35,053 nucleotides of DNA, taken from a virus. Below the pieces are notes generated by a model. The model saw nothing but the letters and a program-made list of their open reading frames with translations, did not search any database and was not told where the DNA came from. Where the stretch lies: the IMG/VR virus record IMGVR_UViG_3300049830_000133, positions 1 through 35,053 of that record, one strand, 5' to 3'. Both the position numbers and the translations under genes were made by a program. Position 1 is the stretch's first letter, and each line of letters begins with the position of its first letter. Below, in pieces: positions 12,590 to 19,732 of this stretch.

Positions 12590-12826
12590 GACGCGATATG
12601 GGCGGTCATCGACCTGCCCCCTACCCTGCCCCAGCTAGGTACTGAGACCGGTCACCATGGGCTCAGACAGGCCCCCGGCTTTGCCCGACCGAGGCGGATC
12701 CGGACCGGATCCGTTAGCGGTACTGTCGCGGGTTGCGCTGAGTCAATACAGAAAAACTCATTTCTGCCCTGCCCTATTAGCGGCAAACACTACCCCCACC
12801 CCTGTTTTTGCTGCTATAACCAGCGA
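12590..12826. other. Gene-free TerS-TerL spacer with 19-bp perfect palindrome
   Basis: No convincing gene is seen in these 237 bp. At 12695-12713 lies CGGATCCGGACCGGATCCG, a perfect palindrome of two 9-bp arms around one base, each arm holding CGGATCCG. GACCGGTC sits about 50 bp earlier. Such symmetric GC-rich sequence beside terminase genes could be a cos or pac element, or a transcription pause site. No T run follows. Confidence 0.5.
12812..12820 (+). promoter_or_regulatory. Extended -10 promoter before the TerL leader gene
   Basis: TG-C-TATAAC (12812-12820) is an extended -10 element with five of six bases matching. The -35 region is C-rich and poor, as is usual for extended -10 promoters. 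The next ATG (12827) is 6 nt away, so a transcript would start almost at that codon. Confidence 0.5.
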
Positions 12827-13015
12827 ATGTCTGGGAAAATCCAGAAAAAACAGCGGCTGGAGGTGCCCATTTTGCTGCACTGCTATAAGTACGGGCACAC
12901 GTGGGTCATTTTCGAGTGCAGCACGGGGTATGCGATCTGTCGGAAGCAGGGCCGTCATGACATTTCTGTTATGAGGGAGCATATATCAGGTGGGTTATAT
13001 GCCGATGCCCAGTAA
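12827..13015 (+). CDS. Small hypothetical protein before TerL, 62 aa
   Basis: A 62-residue basic product (MSGKIQKKQRLEVPILLHCY...). It has HCYKYGHTW and CSTGYAICRKQGRHD, whose cysteines and histidines might bind a metal. It lacks a Shine-Dalgarno but starts 6 nt behind an extended -10 box, so leaderless translation is possible. Its end overlaps the first codons of TerL by 17 bp, which could couple the two. No family is recognised, and chance coding cannot be excluded. Confidence 0.5.
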   Translation: MSGKIQKKQRLEVPILLHCYKYGHTWVIFECSTGYAICRKQGRHDISVMREHISGGLYADAQ

Positions 13016-14444
13016 CACCCAGACGGTCTGGTCTCCTAACGCGGGTCCCCAAACCGCGCTCATCATGTGCCCCGTGTTTGAAGTGTTCTTCGGTGGTGCT
13101 CGTGGTGGGGGTAAGACCGCAGGCATGTTAGGGGAATGGTTGAATCACTCCAGCCAGTACGGCGCAGACGCCAATGGCCTGATGGTCCGCCGCAGCTTGG
13201 CCGAGTTGCAGGACACGATCCGTGAGTCGAAGGCGATCTACACGCAACTGGGAGCGACGTACAACGAGACAGGCAAGCGCTGGACGATGCCGAACGGGGC
13301 GACGCTGACGTTTGCGTTCCTTGAGAATGATGAGGATGCGCAGCGCTACCAGGGTTGGGCAGCCACCAGACTATATGTGGAGGAGATTGGCAACTTCCCG
13401 CAGCCCGATCCGATCATGAAGCTGATGGCGATCCTGCGCTCCAGCAAGGGCGTACCTGTCGGCTTCCGTGCGACGGGCAATCCGGGTGGGCCCGGTCACC
13501 AGTGGGTGAAGGCCCGCTATATCGATCCAGCGCCTGCTGGTTACAAGCTGATCCGCGACGATTCGGGGTTGGAGCGGGTGTTCATACCCAGCCGCGTGTC
13601 TGACAATGACGCTCTATTGAAGGTCGATCCGACCTACGTCGATCGCCTCCGTGCCAGCGGCAGCAAGGAACTGGTCCGCGCATGGCTGGAAGGCGACTGG
13701 TCAGTGATTACAGGGGCGTACTTCCCCGAGTTCAGCCATAGCCAGCACTTGATCCTACAGACTGACCTGCCTGCCCACTGGACGCGCATCCGTGCGATGG
13801 ACTGGGGATCTGCTGCGCCGTTTGCAATCTTGTGGGGGGCAGTGTCTGACGGGACAGCCGTCAACAACACCGGCCTGTACTACCCGAAGGATTCCATCCT
13901 GGTGTACCGGGAGTGGTACGGGTGGAACGGGACGCCCAATAAGGGGTGTCGGATGGATGCGCGGGAGGTAGGGGCGCAGATCCGTGACATCGAGCTAGCC
14001 GCCGACGAGGACATGCACGACTCGGTACTCGACCCTGCCGCTTTCGCCTCTGACGGCGGTCCATCCATTGCAGAGCGACTCGATTGCAACTTCCGGCGTG
14101 CCGACAATAAGAGAGTCCAGCGGCTGGGGGTGTCAGGCGGGTGGGATGCAATCCGTGAACGGCTTCGCGGTACTGATAGCTCCGAAGGCCGGCCCCTCTT
14201 GTATTTCATGGACAGTTGTGTCCATATTGTGCGCACCCTGCCGGCATTGCAGCACGATTTGCATCGTCCGGAGGATGTAGACAGCACGGGTGAGGATCAC
14301 GCGCCAGACGCGCTCCGTTACCTATGCATGAGTCGGCCGCTGACTCAGACAGCTCGCAAGCACGAAAACCGGCGCTTCGAGACGCAGTTGACGTTCAATG
14401 AGATCGTCGCACGTCAGAGAAGGAAACGGTTGGCTGATGGTTAA
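12999..14444 (+). CDS. Terminase large subunit (ATPase-nuclease), 481 aa
   Basis: I take ATG 12999 because AGGTGG lies 5 nt upstream; a GTG three codons earlier is the alternative. The ATPase half has Walker A GGARGGGKT (residues 32-40) and Walker B RLYVEEIGNF. The nuclease half has the RNase H-like acidic residues in MDWGSAAPF (about D268), SVLDPAAF (about D345) and EDHAPDALRY (about D433). It drives DNA into the procapsid through the portal and cuts it. Length and motifs are typical of Terminase_6-type enzymes in podoviruses. The C-terminus overlaps the next gene by 8 bp. Confidence 0.95.
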   Translation: MPMPSNTQTVWSPNAGPQTALIMCPVFEVFFGGARGGGKTAGMLGEWLNHSSQYGADANGLMVRRSLAELQDTIRESKAIYTQLGATYNETGKRWTMPNGATLTFAFLENDEDAQRYQGWAATRLYVEEIGNFPQPDPIMKLMAILRSSKGVPVGFRATGNPGGPGHQWVKARYIDPAPAGYKLIRDDSGLERVFIPSRVSDNDALLKVDPTYVDRLRASGSKELVRAWLEGDWSVITGAYFPEFSHSQHLILQTDLPAHWTRIRAMDWGSAAPFAILWGAVSDGTAVNNTGLYYPKDSILVYREWYGWNGTPNKGCRMDAREVGAQIRDIELAADEDMHDSVLDPAAFASDGGPSIAERLDCNFRRADNKRVQRLGVSGGWDAIRERLRGTDSSEGRPLLYFMDSCVHIVRTLPALQHDLHRPEDVDSTGEDHAPDALRYLCMSRPLTQTARKHENRRFETQLTFNEIVARQRRKRLADG

Positions 14445-14613
14445 GCTTACATCTGTACAAGCGGTCGCACCGACTAAACCTGTCGGCACTATGGCACCCA
14501 AGGCCATGAAGGTTCCACGTGGAACCAGTGAACCCATTGCATCGGCCCAGCGCCATGCGTTCGAACCCACCCTGATAGCGGCGCAGCTTGCCCGCGCCCT
14601 CACAAGGAAATAA
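14437..14613 (+). CDS. Small basic protein, 58 aa, carrying a parS-like site
   Basis: ATG 14437 overlaps the TerL stop by 8 bp. The 58-residue product (MVKLTSVQAVAPTKPVGTMA...) is basic, Pro/Ala/Lys-rich in the first half (APKAMKVPRGTSEP) and helical at the end (LIAAQLARALTRK). I do not recognise it. The codons for VPRGT contain the 16-bp palindrome GGTTCCACGTGGAACC. An ATG frame from 14398 is longer but runs deeper into TerL. It may be a minor packaging or head protein, or kept partly for the DNA site it carries. Confidence 0.6.
   Translation: MVKLTSVQAVAPTKPVGTMAPKAMKVPRGTSEPIASAQRHAFEPTLIAAQLARALTRK
14511..14526. promoter_or_regulatory. parS: Perfect parS-like palindrome
   Basis: GGTTCCACGTGGAACC is a perfect 16-bp inverted repeat. 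Its 14-bp core GTTCCACGTGGAAC matches the chromosomal parS consensus known from proteobacteria such as Pseudomonas (TGTTCCACGTGGAACM). parS is the loading site of the ParB CTPase clamp. One chance match to a fixed 14-mer in 35 kb would be rare (about 1 in 7,000 by simple counting). No ParA or ParB gene is seen here, so a host or off-window ParB would have to be the partner. Confidence 0.6.
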
Positions 14614-14615
14614 CG

Positions 14616-14858
14616 ATGCAGTCCACATTTGCCAATTACGGTCATGCGATTGCCGTGACGCCTTCTGACACGACCCGCATTAGTTGTCGCGCGATCTATG
14701 TGGGCGGTGCAGGGAACGTGGCGATCAGTTCTGACGCATCGGCCACGGCAGTCGTGTTCACGGCTCCCCCTGTCGGCACCATTCTTCCCCTCGCGCTCGA
14801 TCAGGGCAGGATCATGGCGACGGGTACGACAGCGACACTGCTGGTAGCTCTGGCATGA
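14616..14858 (+). CDS. Spike-base-like small virion protein, 80 aa
   Basis: An 80-residue, mostly beta protein (MQSTFANYGHAIAVTPSDTT...) with AIYVGGAGNVAI and a final GRIMATGTTATLLVALA. This order (VTPSDTT, IYVGGAGxVA, an F-rich strand, GTxLPL, ATGTTAT) matches, from memory, the family called spike base protein RCAP_Rcc01079. Those are small trimer-forming proteins at the base of phage or gene-transfer-agent spikes. Start ATG 14616 is two bases after the previous stop, with AAGGAAATAACG as its ribosome site. It suggests a head spike or fibre attachment made by this phage. Confidence 0.7.
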   Translation: MQSTFANYGHAIAVTPSDTTRISCRAIYVGGAGNVAISSDASATAVVFTAPPVGTILPLALDQGRIMATGTTATLLVALA

Positions 14859-15187
14859 GCGTCCCCCCGTCTTTTTTCGGCATGGGTGCCCCGCAGCGCA
14901 TACCCGGGCCTGTGGCCCCCATGACGCCGCAAGTGGGTGTGACGGGGCCGAACCCGTATTCACAGGCACCCGCACCGCCCGCGCCTGTGATGGGTGGCAA
15001 TCCTGGCGTGGCCCCGCCTGTCATGACGGGCATGCCCGGCCGGCAGATGACGCCCATGCCGATGTCAGTCCCGATGGTTGCGCAGCAGTTGGCTGGCGGA
15101 TTGATGGCCGGCCGGCGTGATGGGATCCCGGGCGGTACACCGCCTGCGCCGATCCAGACCCCGTTCAATGGGCCGATGAAGCGTTAG
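14855..15187 (+). CDS. Pro/Gly/Met-rich hypothetical protein, 110 aa
   Basis: A 110-residue low-complexity protein starting in an ATGA overlap. Most of it is Pro, Gly, Met and Ala (APAPPAPVMGGNPGVAPP, TGMPGRQMTPMPMS). A short helix near the end (MVAQQLAGGLMAGRR) is followed by another Pro-rich tail. It is likely disordered. Similar Pro-rich linker proteins sit before portal genes in some podoviruses; what they do is not known. It may accompany the small spike-base protein. Confidence 0.65.
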   Translation: MSVPPSFFGMGAPQRIPGPVAPMTPQVGVTGPNPYSQAPAPPAPVMGGNPGVAPPVMTGMPGRQMTPMPMSVPMVAQQLAGGLMAGRRDGIPGGTPPAPIQTPFNGPMKR

Positions 15188-15190
15188 TTT

Positions 15191-17635
15191 GTGGGTGATG
15201 TCACTTACAATGCGCCTGAGCCTACGCCAGATCAGGTCATCGCCACTGAGAAGAAGGCCCGTCGCTGGAAGTCCGAGCTGGATCTAGCCGGTACCCGCGA
15301 ATCGACATGGCGGGACAAGGCGAAGGGGATCATTGACAAGTACAAGGGTAAGAACCCGAAGAAGAACGGGTTCAACATCCTGTGGGCGAATACGGAAATC
15401 CTGCGCCCGGCCATCTATAACAGCACGCCCAAACCTGATGTGCGTCGCCGCTTTCGTGATAGCGACCCGATTGGTAAGGCGATTGCGGAGATCATCGAGA
15501 GGGCCCTGTATGTCGTCATTGACCACTACAGTACGGATCAGAGTTTTAAGCTCGATGCACTCGATGCATGCCTTGTGGGCCGTGGTGTGTCGCGCATTCG
15601 GTATCTGGCCAAGATCGATCAGGTTCCGCATCAGATCGGGGTCGATGCCGAACCGTCGGACGATAACGACGACCCGGACGAGCCGCAGTACGATGAACGA
15701 CTGGAGTACGAACAGTGCTGCATCGAGCACGTTAACTGGCAGGACTTCCGGCACGGGTTCGGACGCGATTGGTCAGAAGTCACTTGGGTCGCATTCCGTC
15801 ACAAGCTGACGGAGGCTGAAGCTGAGGACAAGTTCGGTGAGGCGGCTGTTGAGGACATCAAGTTCTCCACGCCCGAAGTCGAGGATGAGAAGCGTCGCGA
15901 GACGGCCACTGAAGTCGAGAAACAGGCCGAGTTCTGGGAAGTGTGGGACAAGAACAGTCGCACGGTGTTTTTCACCAGCACTGATACCCCGAAATGCCTG
16001 TACCCGCTCGATACGCCCAATGGCGAGCCGCCGCTGGACTTCAATGGCTTCTTCCCTGTCTGTGAGCCGCTGAAGCTCATCGAGACGAACGACACGCTCA
16101 TCCCGGTGCCGATCTACACGCTGTATGAGCAGCAGGCCATCGAACTGGATGACATCAGCCGCAGGATTATCAAGATCGTCCAGGCGCTGAAGCTCCGTGG
16201 CGTCTATGACGCGACGTTGGGCGAGTTGGCAGATGTGATGGCCGCTGATGACAACGATCTGGTGCCGATTGCGAAGGCTGCCGCTTGGAGAGACAACGGT
16301 GGCATTGATAAAGCCATCAGTTGGGTACCGATTGGACCGGCTTCCCAGGTACTGGAGGCACTGACCAATGCGCGCGAGAGTGCGAAGTCGGTTATTTACG
16401 AGATTACGGGCATCAGCGACATCATTCGCGGTGCGAGCGTGGCTTCCGAGACGGCGACTGCGCAGCAGATCAAGGCTAACTATGCCGGCGCTCGCCTCAG
16501 AAAGATGCAGAAGGAAGTTGAGCGCTATACGCGGGACATGGTGCGTCTGGCGGCGGAAGTGGTGGCCGAGAAGTTTGGTTCTGACACGCTATCGAAGATG
16601 ACGGGCCTGAACTTCCCCACGGCTGAACAGCAGCAGCAGGCGCAGCAGCAGATCCAGATGGCGCAGCAGCAGTACCAGCAGGTGGAGCTCCAGGCGCAGC
16701 AGATGGGCCAGCAGCCCCCGCCGCCCCCGCCCCCGCCGGATGCGAACGTGCAGACGATGCTATCCATGCCGAACTGGGATGTCCTGACCCAGACGATGCA
16801 GAACGATGCGCTGCGTGGGTTCAAGATCGATGTCGAGACGGATTCGACTATTGCCAGCAGTGTCGAATCTGACATGCAGGGCCTGACGCAGGTGACGCAG
16901 GCGCTGGGTCAGACGATGCAGGTATTTGCCCCCCTTGTGCAGGAAGGGGCGATGCCGCTGGATGCTGCCAAGCAGATTCTGTTGGCCGTGTGTCGGCGGG
17001 CGAAGCTGGGGCTGGCTGTAGAGGATTCGATTGAGTCCATGACCCAGCCGCCCCCGAAGCAGCCGGATCCGCCCCCGCCTGACAGTGCCCCGCAGGTGGC
17101 GCAGATCAAGGCCCAGTCGGATGCGCAGATCACGCAGGTGAAGTTGCAGGCCGATGCCCAGGTGAAGCAGGCTGAAGCGGCTCTGAAGGATCAGGCCGAG
17201 CAGCGTGAACTGGCGTTCAAGGCGCAGATGGAGCAGGTGAGTAAACAGCATGAGTACCAGTTGGAACAGCTCCGCACTGACGCAGAGAATCTCCGAACTG
17301 CTACTCAGCTTGAAACTCAGCGACAGATTGCTGATGCTTCCAATGCCACCCAGTTGCAGATTGCAGAACTGGCGAACAATCACGCAATGGCCTTGCAGCA
17401 AGCGAAGTCAGCGAGTGATCAGGCTATCGCCTCGATCAAGTCGGAAAGTGACCAGAAACTTGCTCAACTGAAGGCGATTGCCCCGCCCAGCACTGATGCG
17501 GCCCCGAAGGCCGCTGACTACAAGCAGGTCGAGTCGGATTCACATGTGCAGGTATTGTCTGAACTGGTGAAGCAGATCAGTAAACCGAAGCGTGTCATTC
17601 GTGACTCGTCGGGTTCGATTACGGGTGTCGAGTAA
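15191..17635 (+). CDS. Portal protein, P22-like with long Q-rich coiled-coil tail, 814 aa
   Basis: GTG start 4 bases after the previous stop. Residues 1-480 carry the portal core: an N-terminal helical part (WRDKAKGIIDKYKGKNPKKN, FNILWANTEILRPAIYNSTP-KPDVRRRF), an acidic segment, the TEAEAEDKFGE and AEFWEVWDK strands, and the long stem helices (EQQAIELDDISRRIIKIVQA). Then follow Q-rich runs and two Pro-rich linkers (PPPPPPPP; PPPKQPDPPPP) and a long heptad-like coiled coil to the end. It forms the ring through which DNA enters and leaves. The length (814) and 330-residue tail exceed P22 gp1 (725). The tail may form the barrel that reaches into the head. Confidence 0.88.
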   Translation: MGDVTYNAPEPTPDQVIATEKKARRWKSELDLAGTRESTWRDKAKGIIDKYKGKNPKKNGFNILWANTEILRPAIYNSTPKPDVRRRFRDSDPIGKAIAEIIERALYVVIDHYSTDQSFKLDALDACLVGRGVSRIRYLAKIDQVPHQIGVDAEPSDDNDDPDEPQYDERLEYEQCCIEHVNWQDFRHGFGRDWSEVTWVAFRHKLTEAEAEDKFGEAAVEDIKFSTPEVEDEKRRETATEVEKQAEFWEVWDKNSRTVFFTSTDTPKCLYPLDTPNGEPPLDFNGFFPVCEPLKLIETNDTLIPVPIYTLYEQQAIELDDISRRIIKIVQALKLRGVYDATLGELADVMAADDNDLVPIAKAAAWRDNGGIDKAISWVPIGPASQVLEALTNARESAKSVIYEITGISDIIRGASVASETATAQQIKANYAGARLRKMQKEVERYTRDMVRLAAEVVAEKFGSDTLSKMTGLNFPTAEQQQQAQQQIQMAQQQYQQVELQAQQMGQQPPPPPPPPDANVQTMLSMPNWDVLTQTMQNDALRGFKIDVETDSTIASSVESDMQGLTQVTQALGQTMQVFAPLVQEGAMPLDAAKQILLAVCRRAKLGLAVEDSIESMTQPPPKQPDPPPPDSAPQVAQIKAQSDAQITQVKLQADAQVKQAEAALKDQAEQRELAFKAQMEQVSKQHEYQLEQLRTDAENLRTATQLETQRQIADASNATQLQIAELANNHAMALQQAKSASDQAIASIKSESDQKLAQLKAIAPPSTDAAPKAADYKQVESDSHVQVLSELVKQISKPKRVIRDSSGSITGVE

Positions 17636-18297
17636 TGGCTATCTCGCTAATGCAATCGAAGTACATTGATGCGGGCACGACGGCCAGCACGACTATTTCG
17701 TTTGCCAGCAATGTCACTGCCGGGAACACCCTGTTCCTTGACGTTCGTGTCGGGGCCAATGGCGTCACGATTACCGTTTCTGACAACCTCAATGGCACAT
17801 GGCCTGCTGTAGACGTACAGAGCAACCAGGTGGGCGGGGAGATCAACTGCTTTAGCTTCCCAAATACCAAGGCCGGAGCTTGCACGGTGACTGTTGGTCT
17901 ATCGGCCAGCAACACATTGCGACTGGCTGTTGAGGAAGTATCAGGGCTGGTATCCAGCAGTGTGCTGGATCAGACAGCGACCAATCTTGCGGCCAGTGGT
18001 ACGGCTGCCACGGTGGGCCCGATTACGGTCACGACGCCAAGCAGCTACGTGCGCTTCATTCTGGACTCGTTCAACGGGCAGACGTATTCCAACTTCGGAT
18101 TGTGGAACTTGGATGCGGATACAGGGGTTCACAAACTGGTGAATTTCTTTCAAGTCACCTATACGGGCGGTTCCTACACGGGTTCTGCCACGCTAGGTGC
18201 ATCTGACTTCTGGTGTGCGTGTCTCGCGAGCTACAAGGGCTTGCCTAACTCGACTGGAAACATTCCACGCGGTCAACTGGTGTATACGCTGCCATGA
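17635..18297 (+). CDS. Beta-rich probable virion protein, 220 aa
   Basis: ATG 17635 overlaps the portal stop (TAATGG). The 220-residue product is rich in Ser, Thr, Gly and Val with regular beta-strand spacing (TTISFASNVTAGNTLFLDVR, ANGVTITVSDNLNGTW, TVTVGLSASNTLRLAVEEVS). That fits an immunoglobulin-like or jelly-roll fold of the kind used in capsid decoration. There are few charged residues and no catalytic motif. It stands first in a group of four similar genes. Decoration of the head is an inference from composition and place. Confidence 0.6.
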   Translation: MAISLMQSKYIDAGTTASTTISFASNVTAGNTLFLDVRVGANGVTITVSDNLNGTWPAVDVQSNQVGGEINCFSFPNTKAGACTVTVGLSASNTLRLAVEEVSGLVSSSVLDQTATNLAASGTAATVGPITVTTPSSYVRFILDSFNGQTYSNFGLWNLDADTGVHKLVNFFQVTYTGGSYTGSATLGASDFWCACLASYKGLPNSTGNIPRGQLVYTLP

Positions 18298-18650
18298 CAT
18301 TCATCATTGGGACGCCTCACACACGTAATGCTGGGTACCTGTGCAATAACCAGGATTTATCCATTGCGAAGCGTGAAGAAGCAGATATTCGCACCTGCAC
18401 GCATTGCCAGACCGTTATCAAGATGAAGGAATGGCGTGATGATGGGGCGTGGTGCAGCAAGTGCAATGCGCCTGTATGCGCGCATGGAGTGTGCGCGAAG
18501 AAAACTGAAGAACTGGGCTGTATTCCTTATATCAAGTACATCGAAACAGTGCTTGAGGGGCAGACGAGCCTTGAACAATTTCGCAAGATGGCCGGGGTGG
18601 ATAGCCAGCCCGCCGATTACAAACCGGCTATCTACGTAGCCTCACGATAG
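18294..18650 (+). CDS. Zinc-finger-like protein, 118 aa
   Basis: Starts at an ATGA overlap. It has eight cysteines in a metal-binding spacing: C35-x2-C38 (CTHC), C54-x2-C57 (CSKC), C62 and C67 (CAHGVC), with C17 and C76 flanking. Two zinc sites of the treble-clef or cross-brace type are likely. The last 40 residues are helical and conserved-looking (YIKYIETVLEGQTSLEQFRK). From memory, proteins with this plan are found near portal genes of podoviruses. A structural or assembly role is possible; no enzyme motif is seen. Confidence 0.65.
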   Translation: MTFIIGTPHTRNAGYLCNNQDLSIAKREEADIRTCTHCQTVIKMKEWRDDGAWCSKCNAPVCAHGVCAKKTEELGCIPYIKYIETVLEGQTSLEQFRKMAGVDSQPADYKPAIYVASR

Positions 18651-18659
18651 GAGTCTGAC

Positions 18660-19166
18660 ATGGCTGATTTCACTGCAACTCAGGGCGGCACGTATACCCC
18701 GGCGGCATCCGCTGGCGGCTCTGCCGCAGTTCCGAACTGGGCGCTCTCTCCTGGCACGGGTGGTGGCGCTGGTACTGCTGGCGCGATGGCGAAGGTGAAG
18801 TACATTTCGTGGGGCGGTCGCGGCACCACTTCCACTGGCTATCGCACGCGCTGGGCACGTACCTCGACTGATCCGACTGGGGCGGGTACAGCTATCACGC
18901 CGGGCAAGAGCAACCCGATTGTGGCCAACGTCTGTGCGACCTGTTCGAGCTTCGCCACGACCAATCCGACGATCCCGACGGAGCCCTCCAACCTGTACGC
19001 GCAGGACTGGAACCTGTTGGGCGGCGGCGGAATTCTGGTGCTGCCCATCGGTTCCGAGTGGGTGATTGTGTCCAGCGCCACGGCCGGAACGGGCTATATC
19101 GTTTGCCAGAACGTGGCCGGTACGGATGCCAATGCGAGCGGTTACGACGTTCAGTGGCAGGAATAA
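18660..19166 (+). CDS. Gly/Ala/Thr-rich probable virion surface protein, 168 aa
   Basis: AGGAG lies 6-7 nt before ATG 18660. The 168-residue product opens with low-complexity MADFTATQGGTYTPAASAGG and GGGAGTAGAM. It then has a beta-rich domain (KVKYISWGGRGTTSTGYRTR, YAQDWNLLGGGGILVLPIGS) with two close cysteines (CATC). Composition is like head fibres or cement proteins. A strong ribosome site suggests high output. No family is recognised with certainty. Confidence 0.6.
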   Translation: MADFTATQGGTYTPAASAGGSAAVPNWALSPGTGGGAGTAGAMAKVKYISWGGRGTTSTGYRTRWARTSTDPTGAGTAITPGKSNPIVANVCATCSSFATTNPTIPTEPSNLYAQDWNLLGGGGILVLPIGSEWVIVSSATAGTGYIVCQNVAGTDANASGYDVQWQE

Positions 19167-19169
19167 TCC

Positions 19170-19724
19170 GTGGCTGGCGGTCTTTACTACGTTGAGACAC
19201 AACCGCCGTTCCTGATCGCGGATCAGGCGGCGGTGACGCCTACCACGACGTTCAAGAACGTATGGGCTAACGGCGCGTCGTCTCCCACGATTCTCCCGGC
19301 GAACTTCTGGACGCTGGGCAAGAAAGTTAGGTTGACTGCAAACCTCAAGTTAACCACTGGCGTTGCGGGTAACTCGCAGTTCGGCATGGCCTATGGGGCA
19401 ACAGACGCCCCGGCAGCGAACGTTGCGACGGCTGCCCGGGCCAAGGTGGCCTCAGTCGGCCCGTTTGGCGTGTACATCACAGGGTTTGCTACCTGCCGGT
19501 CTATCGGTACTGCGGGAACGCTGTCCATGCATGGGTTTGTGGCCCCTGATTTGGGCGCTTTCCTGTCCACCACGGACAACTGGGTATTCCCATCGGGTGG
19601 AACTACTGTGGTCAGCACGATTGACACGACCGTGGCGACCAATTCGCTGTTTTTCCAGTACCTGACGAGTGCGGGTACGGATTCGATTGTGGCGACGGAT
19701 ATCCACATGGAAATCCTGAACTGA
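19170..19724 (+). CDS. Beta-rich probable virion protein, 184 aa
   Basis: GTG 19170 lies 3 bases after the previous stop. The 184-residue product (VAGGLYYVETQPPFLIADQA...) is strand-rich with LGKKVRLTANLKLTTGVAGN, FGMAYGATDAPAANVA and NSLFFQYLTSAGTDSIVATD. The closing pattern (shift between measured strands, 'TDIHMEILN') is like small jelly-roll surface proteins. It pairs with the preceding gene in composition and may form a complex with it. Function is inferred from context. Confidence 0.6.
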   Translation: MAGGLYYVETQPPFLIADQAAVTPTTTFKNVWANGASSPTILPANFWTLGKKVRLTANLKLTTGVAGNSQFGMAYGATDAPAANVATAARAKVASVGPFGVYITGFATCRSIGTAGTLSMHGFVAPDLGAFLSTTDNWVFPSGGTTVVSTIDTTVATNSLFFQYLTSAGTDSIVATDIHMEILN

Positions 19725-19732
19725 GGTAGTCC

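Noticed and set aside
12758-12982. 74-codon minus-strand gene between TerS and TerL
   Set aside because: It runs against the late operon, has no ribosome site, and overlaps a plus-strand frame with a promoter-like element.
16760-17401. Leu-rich 213-codon minus-strand frame
   Set aside because: It is the complement of the portal's Gln-rich coiled coil (CAG read backward gives Leu).
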